Below, one piece after another: positions 1-5,293 of a stretch of DNA of 5,872 nt (its first letter is position 1; every line of letters starts with the position of its first letter). The translations under genes and the position numbers were made by a program. Origin of the DNA: a bacterium (GTDB lineage Bacteria; Verrucomicrobiota; Verrucomicrobiia; Limisphaerales; UBA11358). The stretch lies in the NCBI GenBank assembly GCA_021781185.1, contig JAJXXI010000689.1, forward strand, positions 1 through 5,872. The letters run 5' to 3'. The notes under the pieces were generated by a model, which was given only the letters and a program-made list of their open reading frames with translations, did no database searches and was not told where the DNA came from.

Positions 1-21
1 TTCGAGCGCAAGGAGGATCAT
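1..21 (-). CDS. tsaB: Probable 5' end of tsaB (tRNA t6A synthesis), partial
   Basis: Only seven codons are in the window. On the minus strand an ATG at 21-19 opens the frame M-I-L-L-A-L-E, which runs off the left edge. This matches the usual start of TsaB proteins (M, then a hydrophobic strand I/L-L-A-I/L, then D/E and T-S), the first beta strand of the ASKHA fold. TsaB is the non-catalytic partner of TsaD in making N6-threonylcarbamoyladenosine on tRNAs that read ANN codons. The gene would lie 73 nt downstream of the protease stop, on the same strand. No good Shine-Dalgarno precedes the ATG. The call rests on a very short match and on the gene being in the right place for a next gene, so it is tentative. 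Confidence 0.4.
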
Positions 22-73
22 GGTTTGAAATTCGAGCGGTGGCTGGGCTGGTTAATGCCTCTACCGGGCGGGG

Positions 74-97
74 TAATGCCGTGAACCCACGGCGTTA
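74..97 (-). terminator. Hairpin at the 3' end of the protease gene
   Basis: A 10-bp stem (TAATGCCGTG against CACGGCGTTA, one T-G wobble) closes on the four-base loop AACC and includes the protease stop codon. On the minus strand the stem is followed by C-rich sequence rather than a T tract, so it does not look like a strong intrinsic terminator. It may protect or process the 3' end, or partly attenuate reading into the next gene. Confidence 0.35.
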
Positions 98-1426
98 TTT
101 CGCGGCCATTTTTTCCGGCGCGGCGCGGCCGGTCATCTGGTCATAAAGCTGAAGTCCTTTGAGCAGGTCTTCGGCGCGTTCGAGTTGCCGGTCATGCAGG
201 CTTTCAATCACCGCCCGATCCTTGCCGGGAATGGCGTCCAGGCCGCCGGGAGCGCGCTTGATCAGCAGGGCGGCCTCCTCCGTGTCGGTCAATGGCACCA
301 GAATGTCCGGCGTGATGCCATGCTCATGAATCACCTTGTGGCTGGGCGTGTAATACTTGGCAATGGTGAGCTTCAGGGCCGATCCGTCTTCGAGCGGGAA
401 AATGGTTTGAACCGAACCTTTGCCGAAGGTCTTCTCGCCCAGCACCACGGCGCGATGCAAATCCTGCAGGCAGCCGGTGACAATCTCCGCCGCGCTGGCG
501 CTGCCGAGATTGACGAGGACGACAATCGGAATGCCTTTGAGTTCATCGCCATCGCCTTTCGCAAAATATTTGTCCACCGTGTGCCGTCCCTCGGTGGAAA
601 CCACCAACTGGCCGCGCGGCAGGAATTTCTGGCAGACTTCCACGGCCTGTTCCAGCAGGCCGCCGGGATTCCAGCGCAGGTCAAGAATCAGGCCTTTCAT
701 GCCTTGTTGCTTGAGCCGGCCCAGCGCGGCCTCCAATTCATCCCCGGTGTTGTCACCAAACTGGGTGATGTGGATATAGCCGATTTTGCTGGCGTCGAGG
801 GGAAATGCCTTGTTGCCGTTGATATCCTTGACCATCGTCATTTGGATGACGGCGCGGGTAAGCATGAAACTTTTGGTTTCGCCGGAGGATGGACGCTCGA
901 TGGTGATGGTCACGGTGGACCCCGGCTCGCCGCGCAGTTGTTTCACCACGTCGTCCAGCGGCATCTTTTCCACGCTCCGGCCCTCGACTTTGACAATGCG
1001 GTCGCCGGCAAGAATCCCGGCCCGAAACCCGGGCGTGCCATCCATCGGCGAGACCACGGTGACGTAGCCGCCCTTGAAGGACACCACCAGGCCGAGCCCG
1101 CCAAACTGCCCTTCCGTGTCGTCCTGCATCTGTTGGAATGAATCGGCATCCAGGAATTCGCTGTGCGGATCTAGTTGATCCACCACTCCCCGGAGCGCGG
1201 AGTAAACGAGCTGCTGATAGGTGAGCCCCTTGCCATCCACATATTCGGAATGGATTTTCTGAAGCGCGTCGCGCATCAAATCCATGTTCACCTGGACATT
1301 GTCCGCCGCGGTCGCCGGCTTGGGGGCGCTCAAATAAATCTTCGCGCCCACCGCCAGGTTCAGCAGCAGCGCGACCAGCACCAGACCAAAAACAAAACGG
1401 CGTTTCATGGGATCAGTTTGCGGCAT
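95..1426 (-). CDS. S41 family C-terminal processing peptidase (CtpA/Prc type), membrane-anchored
   Basis: This 443-residue protein is a serine protease that cleaves exported proteins near their C-termini. A basic then hydrophobic stretch (KRR at 8-10, membrane segment about 11-28) looks like a signal anchor, putting the enzyme in the periplasm. Then follow an N-terminal helical segment (about 45-100), a PDZ domain (about 105-190, with GLGLVV at 110-115 and AGDRI at 140-144) and the S41 catalytic core (about 215-380). By spacing with E. coli Prc (Ser and Lys 25 residues apart), the dyad is Ser311 in GSASAAEI and Lys336 in TFGKGSVQ, with Gln340 nearby; all are present. The tail after 385 is charged and not recognised. 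The ATG directly abuts the ispD stop (TGAATG, no gap), suggesting translational coupling. An ATG six codons later (1408) is an equally reasonable start, just before the basic residues. Neither has a clear Shine-Dalgarno. The family is certain; the exact subfamily and substrate are not. Confidence 0.93.
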   Translation of the reverse strand: MPQTDPMKRRFVFGLVLVALLLNLAVGAKIYLSAPKPATAADNVQVNMDLMRDALQKIHSEYVDGKGLTYQQLVYSALRGVVDQLDPHSEFLDADSFQQMQDDTEGQFGGLGLVVSFKGGYVTVVSPMDGTPGFRAGILAGDRIVKVEGRSVEKMPLDDVVKQLRGEPGSTVTITIERPSSGETKSFMLTRAVIQMTMVKDINGNKAFPLDASKIGYIHITQFGDNTGDELEAALGRLKQQGMKGLILDLRWNPGGLLEQAVEVCQKFLPRGQLVVSTEGRHTVDKYFAKGDGDELKGIPIVVLVNLGSASAAEIVTGCLQDLHRAVVLGEKTFGKGSVQTIFPLEDGSALKLTIAKYYTPSHKVIHEHGITPDILVPLTDTEEAALLIKRAPGGLDAIPGKDRAVIESLHDRQLERAEDLLKGLQLYDQMTGRAAPEKMAAK

Positions 1427-2110
1427 TCACACCGTGGTCCGCAACAGTGATTCAATGAACGGCAAATCCGCCGGGACCGTGACCTTGGGGTTGGGCGACG
1501 CGCTGTTGACCAGCCGCACCGGCTGGCCGATGAGTTCGCAGGCCGCCGTGTCGTCGGTGAGCACCAGGTTCCGGGCGCGCGCGGTTGAAATGGCGCGACG
1601 GATGATTTCGATGCGAAAAGTCTGCGGCGTCTGCACGGCCCACAACTTTGAGCGGTCCATCGTTCGGGAAATCACCAGTCCGTCGGCGGTCTCCTTGAGC
1701 GTGTCGGTGACCGGCTGCGCGGCCACGGCGGCGCCGGTTTCCTGCGCGGCCTGAATCGTGGCCGCTATCAATTTGGCGGTGGTGCAGGGACGGGCGGCGT
1801 CCTGAACGGCGACGATTTCAGTCTGAGGCGAGATGGCTTCCAGTCCGTTCCAGACCGAATCTTGGCGTTCCGCCCCGCCCACCACGAGACGAAAGGATTT
1901 TTGAAAATTAAACTTTTTGGCCAGCTCCGAGAAGTGTTCCTGCATGCCATCGCGCACGACGAGGATGATTTCATCAATTGAGGGGGCGTCATTGAACTGC
2001 TTCCAAGCATGGGCGATGACCGGCCGGCCGGCGACTTCAAACCACAACTTGTCCACATTGGCACCCATGCGGGTGCCTTTGCCGGCGGCGACAATGATGG
2101 CAGCGGTCAT
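1427..2110 (-). CDS. ispD: 2-C-methyl-D-erythritol 4-phosphate cytidylyltransferase (IspD)
   Basis: IspD joins CTP and 2-C-methyl-D-erythritol 4-phosphate to give CDP-methylerythritol and pyrophosphate, the third step of the MEP isoprenoid pathway, in the cytosol. The 227 residues match the usual family length. The N-terminal nucleotide-binding loop AAGKGTRMG (8-16) carries Arg14, and Lys21 lies seven residues on, as do Arg20 and Lys27 of the E. coli enzyme. Further family motifs are GGAERQDSV (78-86), DAARP (104-108), PVTDTLK (133-139), the DRS-LW-TPQTF stretch (152-165), TDD (185-187) and the C-terminal NPKVT with Lys209. After Lys21 the sequence is LWFEV rather than the common KQ-Y/F form, a variant of the loop. 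No IspF domain is fused. It starts 51 nt after the infA stop without a clear Shine-Dalgarno, and its stop touches the protease ATG, so it sits inside an apparent operon. All expected catalytic residues are present. Confidence 0.96.
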   Translation of the reverse strand: MTAAIIVAAGKGTRMGANVDKLWFEVAGRPVIAHAWKQFNDAPSIDEIILVVRDGMQEHFSELAKKFNFQKSFRLVVGGAERQDSVWNGLEAISPQTEIVAVQDAARPCTTAKLIAATIQAAQETGAAVAAQPVTDTLKETADGLVISRTMDRSKLWAVQTPQTFRIEIIRRAISTARARNLVLTDDTAACELIGQPVRLVNSASPNPKVTVPADLPFIESLLRTTV

Positions 2111-2161
2111 GGGGGAAGGATTGCCGCTGGCGAAACAGGAAACAAGTTTGCCCTGGGAAAA

Positions 2162-2374
2162 TCAGCCAATGCGCCAGACAATACGCGCCTTGTTCAGATC
2201 GTAGGGAGACATCTCCATCTTGACGCGGTCGCCCGAAGTGAGGCGAACAAACCGCTTGCGCATCTTGCCGGAGATGGTCGCCAACACCTGATGCTTGTTG
2301 TCCAGCTCCACGCGGAACATGGTTCCGGCGAGGACGGTCAGAATCCGGCCTTCAATTTCAATGTGCTCTTCCAT
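2162..2374 (-). CDS. infA: Translation initiation factor IF-1
   Basis: IF-1 binds the A site of the 30S subunit and helps IF-2 and IF-3 select the initiator tRNA and start codon. The 70 residues form one S1/OB-fold domain. The family core is plain: IEIEGRIL (5-12), MFRVELDN (19-26), [14 protein letters not shown] (28-41) and [13 protein letters not shown] (48-60), ending in ARIVWRIG. It is slightly shorter than the usual 71-72 residues because the N-terminus begins MEEHIE instead of the longer MAKED-type leader. The start is supported by AAGG at 2386-2383 on the minus strand, eight bases before the ATG, the best Shine-Dalgarno-like site in this gene cluster. A strong hairpin separates it from the RRM gene upstream, so it either has its own promoter in the short gap or depends on read-through. 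ispD follows 51 nt downstream on the same strand. Confidence 0.97.
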   Translation of the reverse strand: MEEHIEIEGRILTVLAGTMFRVELDNKHQVLATISGKMRKRFVRLTSGDRVKMEMSPYDLNKARIVWRIG

Positions 2375-2398
2375 TGAATTTACCTTGCGGAAACAGCG

Positions 2399-2428
2399 CG
2401 TGGCGGCGTCCGGATGGACGCCGCCACG
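2399..2428 (-). terminator. Strong hairpin terminator between the RRM gene and infA
   Basis: A perfect 13-bp stem, CGTGGCGGCGTCC paired with GGACGCCGCCACG around a four-base loop, lies 17 nt past the stop codon of the RRM gene. On the minus strand the stem is followed by CGCTGTTT, a short imperfect T tract. It is by far the most stable hairpin seen here and most likely ends or reduces transcription of the RRM gene before infA. On the plus strand the stem is followed by GGCTTTGTAT, which is also only weakly T-rich. Confidence 0.72.
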
Positions 2429-2445
2429 GGCTTTGTATCTAAAAA

Positions 2446-2820
2446 TTAATAACGGTCACGGCCACCACCACCGCCGCCACGGCTGCCGCCGCCATAACCA
2501 CCACCACTGCCGCCACCGCCAAAATCACGGCGGGGACCGCGGTCACGACCACCACCGCCGGGGGGACGTTCTTCCTTCGGGCGGGCAATGTTGACGGTCA
2601 AAGCTCGTCCGTCAATCTGCGCGCCGTTCATGGCGGCAATTGCCTTCTGGGCTTCTTCGGGAGTGGAGTAGGTGACAAACGCAAAGCCGCGGGAGCGGCC
2701 GGTCATCCGGTCCATCATGAGGTTGGCTTCGACGACCGAACCGTGGGCGGCAAACGCCTCCTGGAGGTCATTTTCCGTGGTGTTGAAGGAAAGATTTCCC
2801 ACAAACAATTTCGTGCTCAT
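2446..2820 (-). CDS. RRM-domain RNA-binding protein with glycine/arginine-rich tail
   Basis: This 124-residue protein is a bacterial single-RRM protein. The RRM spans about residues 3-80. RNP2 is LFVGNL (5-10) and RNP1 is RGFAFVTY (44-51), so Phe6, Phe46 and Phe48, the aromatic residues that stack on RNA bases, are all present. From about residue 85 the protein is a low-complexity tail rich in Gly, Arg, Asp and Tyr (GGGG, GGYGGG, RGGGGGG blocks), ending GRDRY. The architecture resembles cyanobacterial Rbp proteins and eukaryotic glycine-rich RNA-binding proteins, which bind single-stranded RNA and are often cold-induced. A role as an RNA chaperone or mRNA-stability factor is inference. The gene stands alone: a long AT-rich leader region lies upstream and a strong terminator follows the stop. 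The start fits the domain exactly, though no Shine-Dalgarno is obvious. Confidence 0.93.
   Translation of the reverse strand: MSTKLFVGNLSFNTTENDLQEAFAAHGSVVEANLMMDRMTGRSRGFAFVTYSTPEEAQKAIAAMNGAQIDGRALTVNIARPKEERPPGGGGRDRGPRRDFGGGGSGGGYGGGSRGGGGGGRDRY
2449..2568 (-). repeat. Low-complexity tail coding region (Gly/Arg-rich)
   Basis: Residues 85-124 of the RRM protein are encoded by imperfect runs of GGN codons with CGN and TAC interspersed, read as repeated CCN/ACC triplets on the plus strand. This simple-sequence DNA can change length by slippage, so the tail may vary between close relatives. It is part of the gene and not an independent element. Confidence 0.6.
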
Positions 2821-3049
2821 TTGATGATTGGCTGTTCAATACTAACCGTTTTCGTCTGTTCCCGACTACCGGGTTTCAAATCATCACTGAACGAAGTTCA
2901 CTTGAAGATTTACCATGGTCGAAAGGTCAATTTATCTTACAGACGGGGTTATCGTAGCCATTTGGACGGATTTGGCAAGCCGATTCTGCCATTTCGAGCG
3001 TCCAAAACCAACGGTTGCAAATCCCCAGTTTTCTCCGCATCTTCACCCC
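2821..3049. promoter_or_regulatory. Divergent intergenic region, promoters for the RRM gene and the adaptor-eboE unit
   Basis: This 229-bp stretch lies between divergently transcribed genes and is more AT-rich than its surroundings, so it must hold promoters for both. A weak plus-strand candidate is TTTACC (2909-2914) and TATCTT (2933-2938), 18 bp apart, each matching four of six sigma-70 consensus bases. On the minus strand TTGACC (2930-2925) is a good -35, but no convincing -10 lies at the right distance. A dyad TGAAC-GAA-GTTCA sits at 2888-2900. The region as regulatory is well supported by layout; the individual boxes are not. Confidence 0.5.
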
Positions 3050-4069
3050 ATGGATACCCAACGGCTTGCGCAACTGCATATTGATCCTGCCGCCAAACGC
3101 CGCCCTCAACGAATGCTCACGGTAATTTTCGCCTTCATCGCCCTGATCACTCTGGCAACCATTTTTCTGGCTTGGCCGCGCAACAGCGACCGTATCCGCA
3201 AGCTCGCCGCCGTCACCACCCCCGCCGCCGAGAGCGGGGCCCAATCTCCCGCCGGATCAGGCCCAGCCGCCGCGTGGCCGCAAACCAATCCTCCAACCGG
3301 CAACCTCGCGGCCGATGACACCGTCCTGACCGTCAGCGGCTATATCATCAACCGCGAGCGCATCGAAATCAGCCCGCGCTTTCTCGGCGTGGTAAAGTGG
3401 ATTGGCGTCAAAAAGGGCGACCTGGTGACCAATGGCCAGGTGATTGTGCAACTGGATGACGCGGAATACCGCGCCCGCCTGCATCAGGCCGAAGGCGCGT
3501 TGGAAGCGGCAAAGGTTGCAGTTGCCAAGGCAAAGCTGTATTATGAGCGCATCCAGAAGCTTTCGGAAACGTCCGTTGAATCCAAACAAACCGTGGATGA
3601 CGCCCGACTCCAAGTTGACTCCACCCGCGCCGCCGTTGTCCAGGCGGAAGGCGAACGCGAACTGGCCCGCACTTATTTGGACTGGTGCACCATCCGGTCG
3701 CCGCTGGACGGTGTCATCTTGGAAAAGCTCGCCCAACCCAACGAGCTGGTCATGCCGCAAAGTTTTGGTGGAACGCGCGGGCCGAGCACCGCGTTGGTGG
3801 CGCTTGCCGACCCGAAGGATTTGCAGGTGGAAATTGATGTGAATGAAGCCGACCTGTCCAAGATTTTCATGAACCAGGCTTGTCGCGTGAGTCCCGAGGC
3901 GTATCCGGACAAGCATTATTCCGGTCGCGTGGCCGAAATTGCGCCCGAGGCCGACCGTTCCAAGGGCACGCTGCAGATCAAAGTTCAGATTGAAAACCCG
4001 GATCGCTACCTGACGCCCGAATTGAGCGCGGGTGGACTTCCTGAAAAAATAACCCAACCCCGGCCATGA
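3050..4069 (+). CDS. HlyD-family periplasmic adaptor (membrane fusion protein); C-terminus probably frameshifted
   Basis: Adaptors of this family bridge an inner-membrane ABC or RND pump and an outer-membrane channel. The 339 residues show a cytosolic basic start, one membrane helix (about 22-42), a Pro/Ala-rich linker (about 55-88), the first half of the lipoyl domain (about 94-137, VKKGDLVTNGQVIVQLDD), an alpha-helical hairpin (about 138-208, Ala/Glu/Lys-rich), the second lipoyl half (TIRSPLDGVILEKL, 214-227) and a beta-barrel domain (about 246-322). The ATG at 3050 was chosen over the in-frame ATG at 2915 because the 45 extra residues resemble no adaptor leader and would fill the promoter region. 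No Shine-Dalgarno is visible at either. The family ending should read roughly YLTPELSARVDFL; here it changes after LSA to GGLPEKITQPRP and meets the eboE start in an ATGA overlap. A neighbouring frame from 4029 reads RVDFLKK and stops at 4052, so a small indel is suspected. No pump or channel gene is adjacent. Confidence 0.88.
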   Translation: MDTQRLAQLHIDPAAKRRPQRMLTVIFAFIALITLATIFLAWPRNSDRIRKLAAVTTPAAESGAQSPAGSGPAAAWPQTNPPTGNLAADDTVLTVSGYIINRERIEISPRFLGVVKWIGVKKGDLVTNGQVIVQLDDAEYRARLHQAEGALEAAKVAVAKAKLYYERIQKLSETSVESKQTVDDARLQVDSTRAAVVQAEGERELARTYLDWCTIRSPLDGVILEKLAQPNELVMPQSFGGTRGPSTALVALADPKDLQVEIDVNEADLSKIFMNQACRVSPEAYPDKHYSGRVAEIAPEADRSKGTLQIKVQIENPDRYLTPELSAGGLPEKITQPRP

Positions 4070-5244
4070 AATTAAATCAAGGCCTCCATCTCACTTACTG
4101 CACGAATGTTCATCGCGGCGAAAGCTGGCCGGAAACCTTAGCCGCGCTGGAACGCCACACGCTGGCCGTCCGGGATAAGGTCTGCCTGGGCAAACCTTTC
4201 GGCATTGGTCTGCGCTTGAGCGAACGTGCCGCCATTGAGTTGAACGAGCGCGCGGAACGCTTGCACTTTCAACGCTGGCTCGAGAAAAATTCCTGCTACG
4301 TCTTCACCATCAACGGATTTCCTTACGGCCAGTTTCACGGCACGCGGGTCAAGGAGCAGGTTTACCGGCCGGACTGGACCTCGCCGGAACGCGTGGCCTA
4401 CACCAACCTGCTGTTCAACCTGCTTGCCGAAATGGTGCCGCCGGGCATCGCCGGTAGCGTCAGCACCCTGCCCGGATCGTTCAAGGAATTTTATCCCTCG
4501 CCCGAAGCCCTGAAAACCATCCGCCAAAACCTCTGGCTTACCGTCGAGCACATCGCCCGCGTCGGCGAAAAAACCGGGCGCCAGCTCCATCTCGGGCTGG
4601 AACCGGAGCCGCTCTGCCTGCTCGAAAGCAGTGCTGAAACGATTCACCTGTTTGAGCATTTTCGGGCCGAGCATCCGCGCGATGAACGCCTCGCCGCGCA
4701 TCTGGGCGTGAACTACGACACCTGCCACTTCGCCGTGGGATTTGAGGAACCGCAGAATGCCCTGCCCTGCCTCGTCAACCAGGGCATCAAGATCAGCAAA
4801 ATCCATCTGAGTTCCGCACTGCAAGTCCGGCCCACGCTGGAAGCCTGCGAGGCATTGAAGGATTTTTCCGACGACGTTTACCTGCACCAGGTTGTGGAAC
4901 GGGATGAATTGGGAAATCGTAAAATTTACCGCGATCTGCCGGACGCCCTGGCCATCGCCGCCCGGCGATTGGCAACGGACGAATGGCCATTGCCGGAATG
5001 GCGGATACATTTCCACGTTCCCCTGCACGCGCCCGCCGCGCCGCCGTTTGAAAACACCAACGACCATCTGCTGGGCGTGCTGGACTTGCTGCAAATCGAG
5101 CCGCAACTGTGCTCGCATCTGGAAATGGAAACCTACACCTGGGAAGTGCTGCCGCCGGAATTGAAATCACACGATGTCGCGGACCAGCTTGCGCAGGAAT
5201 ATGAATGGACGCTGGGACAATTAAAGACGCGCGGGCTGGCTTGA
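4066..5244 (+). CDS. eboE: EboE, TIM-barrel metabolite traffic protein
   Basis: EboE is a TIM-barrel protein related to sugar-phosphate isomerases/epimerases, known from the eboABCDEF cluster. In cyanobacteria that cluster is linked to export of scytonemin precursors to the periplasm; similar clusters occur in other phyla. The enzyme reaction is not established. The 392 residues carry family blocks over the whole length: HLTYCTNVH (8-16), FGIGLRLS (45-52), FTINGFPYGQFH (80-91), VYRPDWTSPERVAYT (99-113), STLPGSFK (133-140), LGLEPEPLCLLE (176-187), YDTCHFAV (217-224), KIHLSSALQV (245-254), YLHQVV (272-277), EWRIHFHVP (311-319) and HLEMETYTWEVLPPE (351-365). The conserved His and Glu residues (such as Glu179, His221, His315, His317, Glu353 and Glu355) could bind metal or substrate, by analogy with related barrels. 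The gene looks intact. Its start overlaps the adaptor stop by ATGA. No eboA-D or eboF is visible, and the next gene is convergent, so eboE ends its transcription unit. Confidence 0.87.
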   Translation: MKLNQGLHLTYCTNVHRGESWPETLAALERHTLAVRDKVCLGKPFGIGLRLSERAAIELNERAERLHFQRWLEKNSCYVFTINGFPYGQFHGTRVKEQVYRPDWTSPERVAYTNLLFNLLAEMVPPGIAGSVSTLPGSFKEFYPSPEALKTIRQNLWLTVEHIARVGEKTGRQLHLGLEPEPLCLLESSAETIHLFEHFRAEHPRDERLAAHLGVNYDTCHFAVGFEEPQNALPCLVNQGIKISKIHLSSALQVRPTLEACEALKDFSDDVYLHQVVERDELGNRKIYRDLPDALAIAARRLATDEWPLPEWRIHFHVPLHAPAAPPFENTNDHLLGVLDLLQIEPQLCSHLEMETYTWEVLPPELKSHDVADQLAQEYEWTLGQLKTRGLA

Positions 5245-5245
5245 T

Positions 5246-5269
5246 GGGGGGCGAAAACTTTTGCCCCCC
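5246..5269. terminator. GC-rich hairpin between convergent genes
   Basis: A run of six G and one C, extended by G-T and two A-T pairs (5246-5255), pairs with 5260-5269 around the loop AACT, giving a 10-bp stem two bases after the eboE stop. The plus strand continues CCGCTTTC, with only a short T run; the minus strand has no T tract. In the 49-nt gap between two convergent stops it could serve as a shared, imperfect terminator. The eight-C run at 5264-5271 is also a spot where sequencing length errors are likely. Confidence 0.5.
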
Positions 5270-5293
5270 CCGCTTTCAAGCCATTGCGCCATT

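Noticed and set aside
11..28. AGGAGG followed closely by ATG on the plus strand
   Set aside because: The ATG is followed by one codon and then TGA, and the spacing is only three bases. It is the complement of the probable tsaB start.
1..38. Repeated TTCGAGCG octamer (1-8, 31-38, also near 390 and 2993)
   Set aside because: Short, irregularly spaced and partly inside coding sequence; compatible with chance in GC-rich DNA.
185..1141. Long open frame on the plus strand opposite the protease gene
   Set aside because: It mirrors the codon pattern of the S41 protease, whose motifs and catalytic residues are clear. The translated product has no recognisable domain; long antisense frames are expected in GC-rich genes.
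2861..2873. Small hairpin CCCG-actac-CGGG in the intergenic region
   Set aside because: A stem of only four pairs is too weak to call a terminator or regulatory structure.
2915..3049. N-terminal extension of the adaptor from the ATG at 2915
   Set aside because: The 45 extra residues do not look like an adaptor leader, no Shine-Dalgarno precedes it, and it would occupy the divergent promoter region. The ATG at 3050 leads directly into the basic-plus-hydrophobic anchor.
3257..4057. Minus-strand open frame opposite the adaptor
   Set aside because: Antisense shadow; the plus strand encodes a complete lipoyl, hairpin and barrel architecture.
4138..5118. Long minus-strand open frame opposite eboE
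   Set aside because: Antisense shadow of a gene with conserved EboE blocks along its full length.
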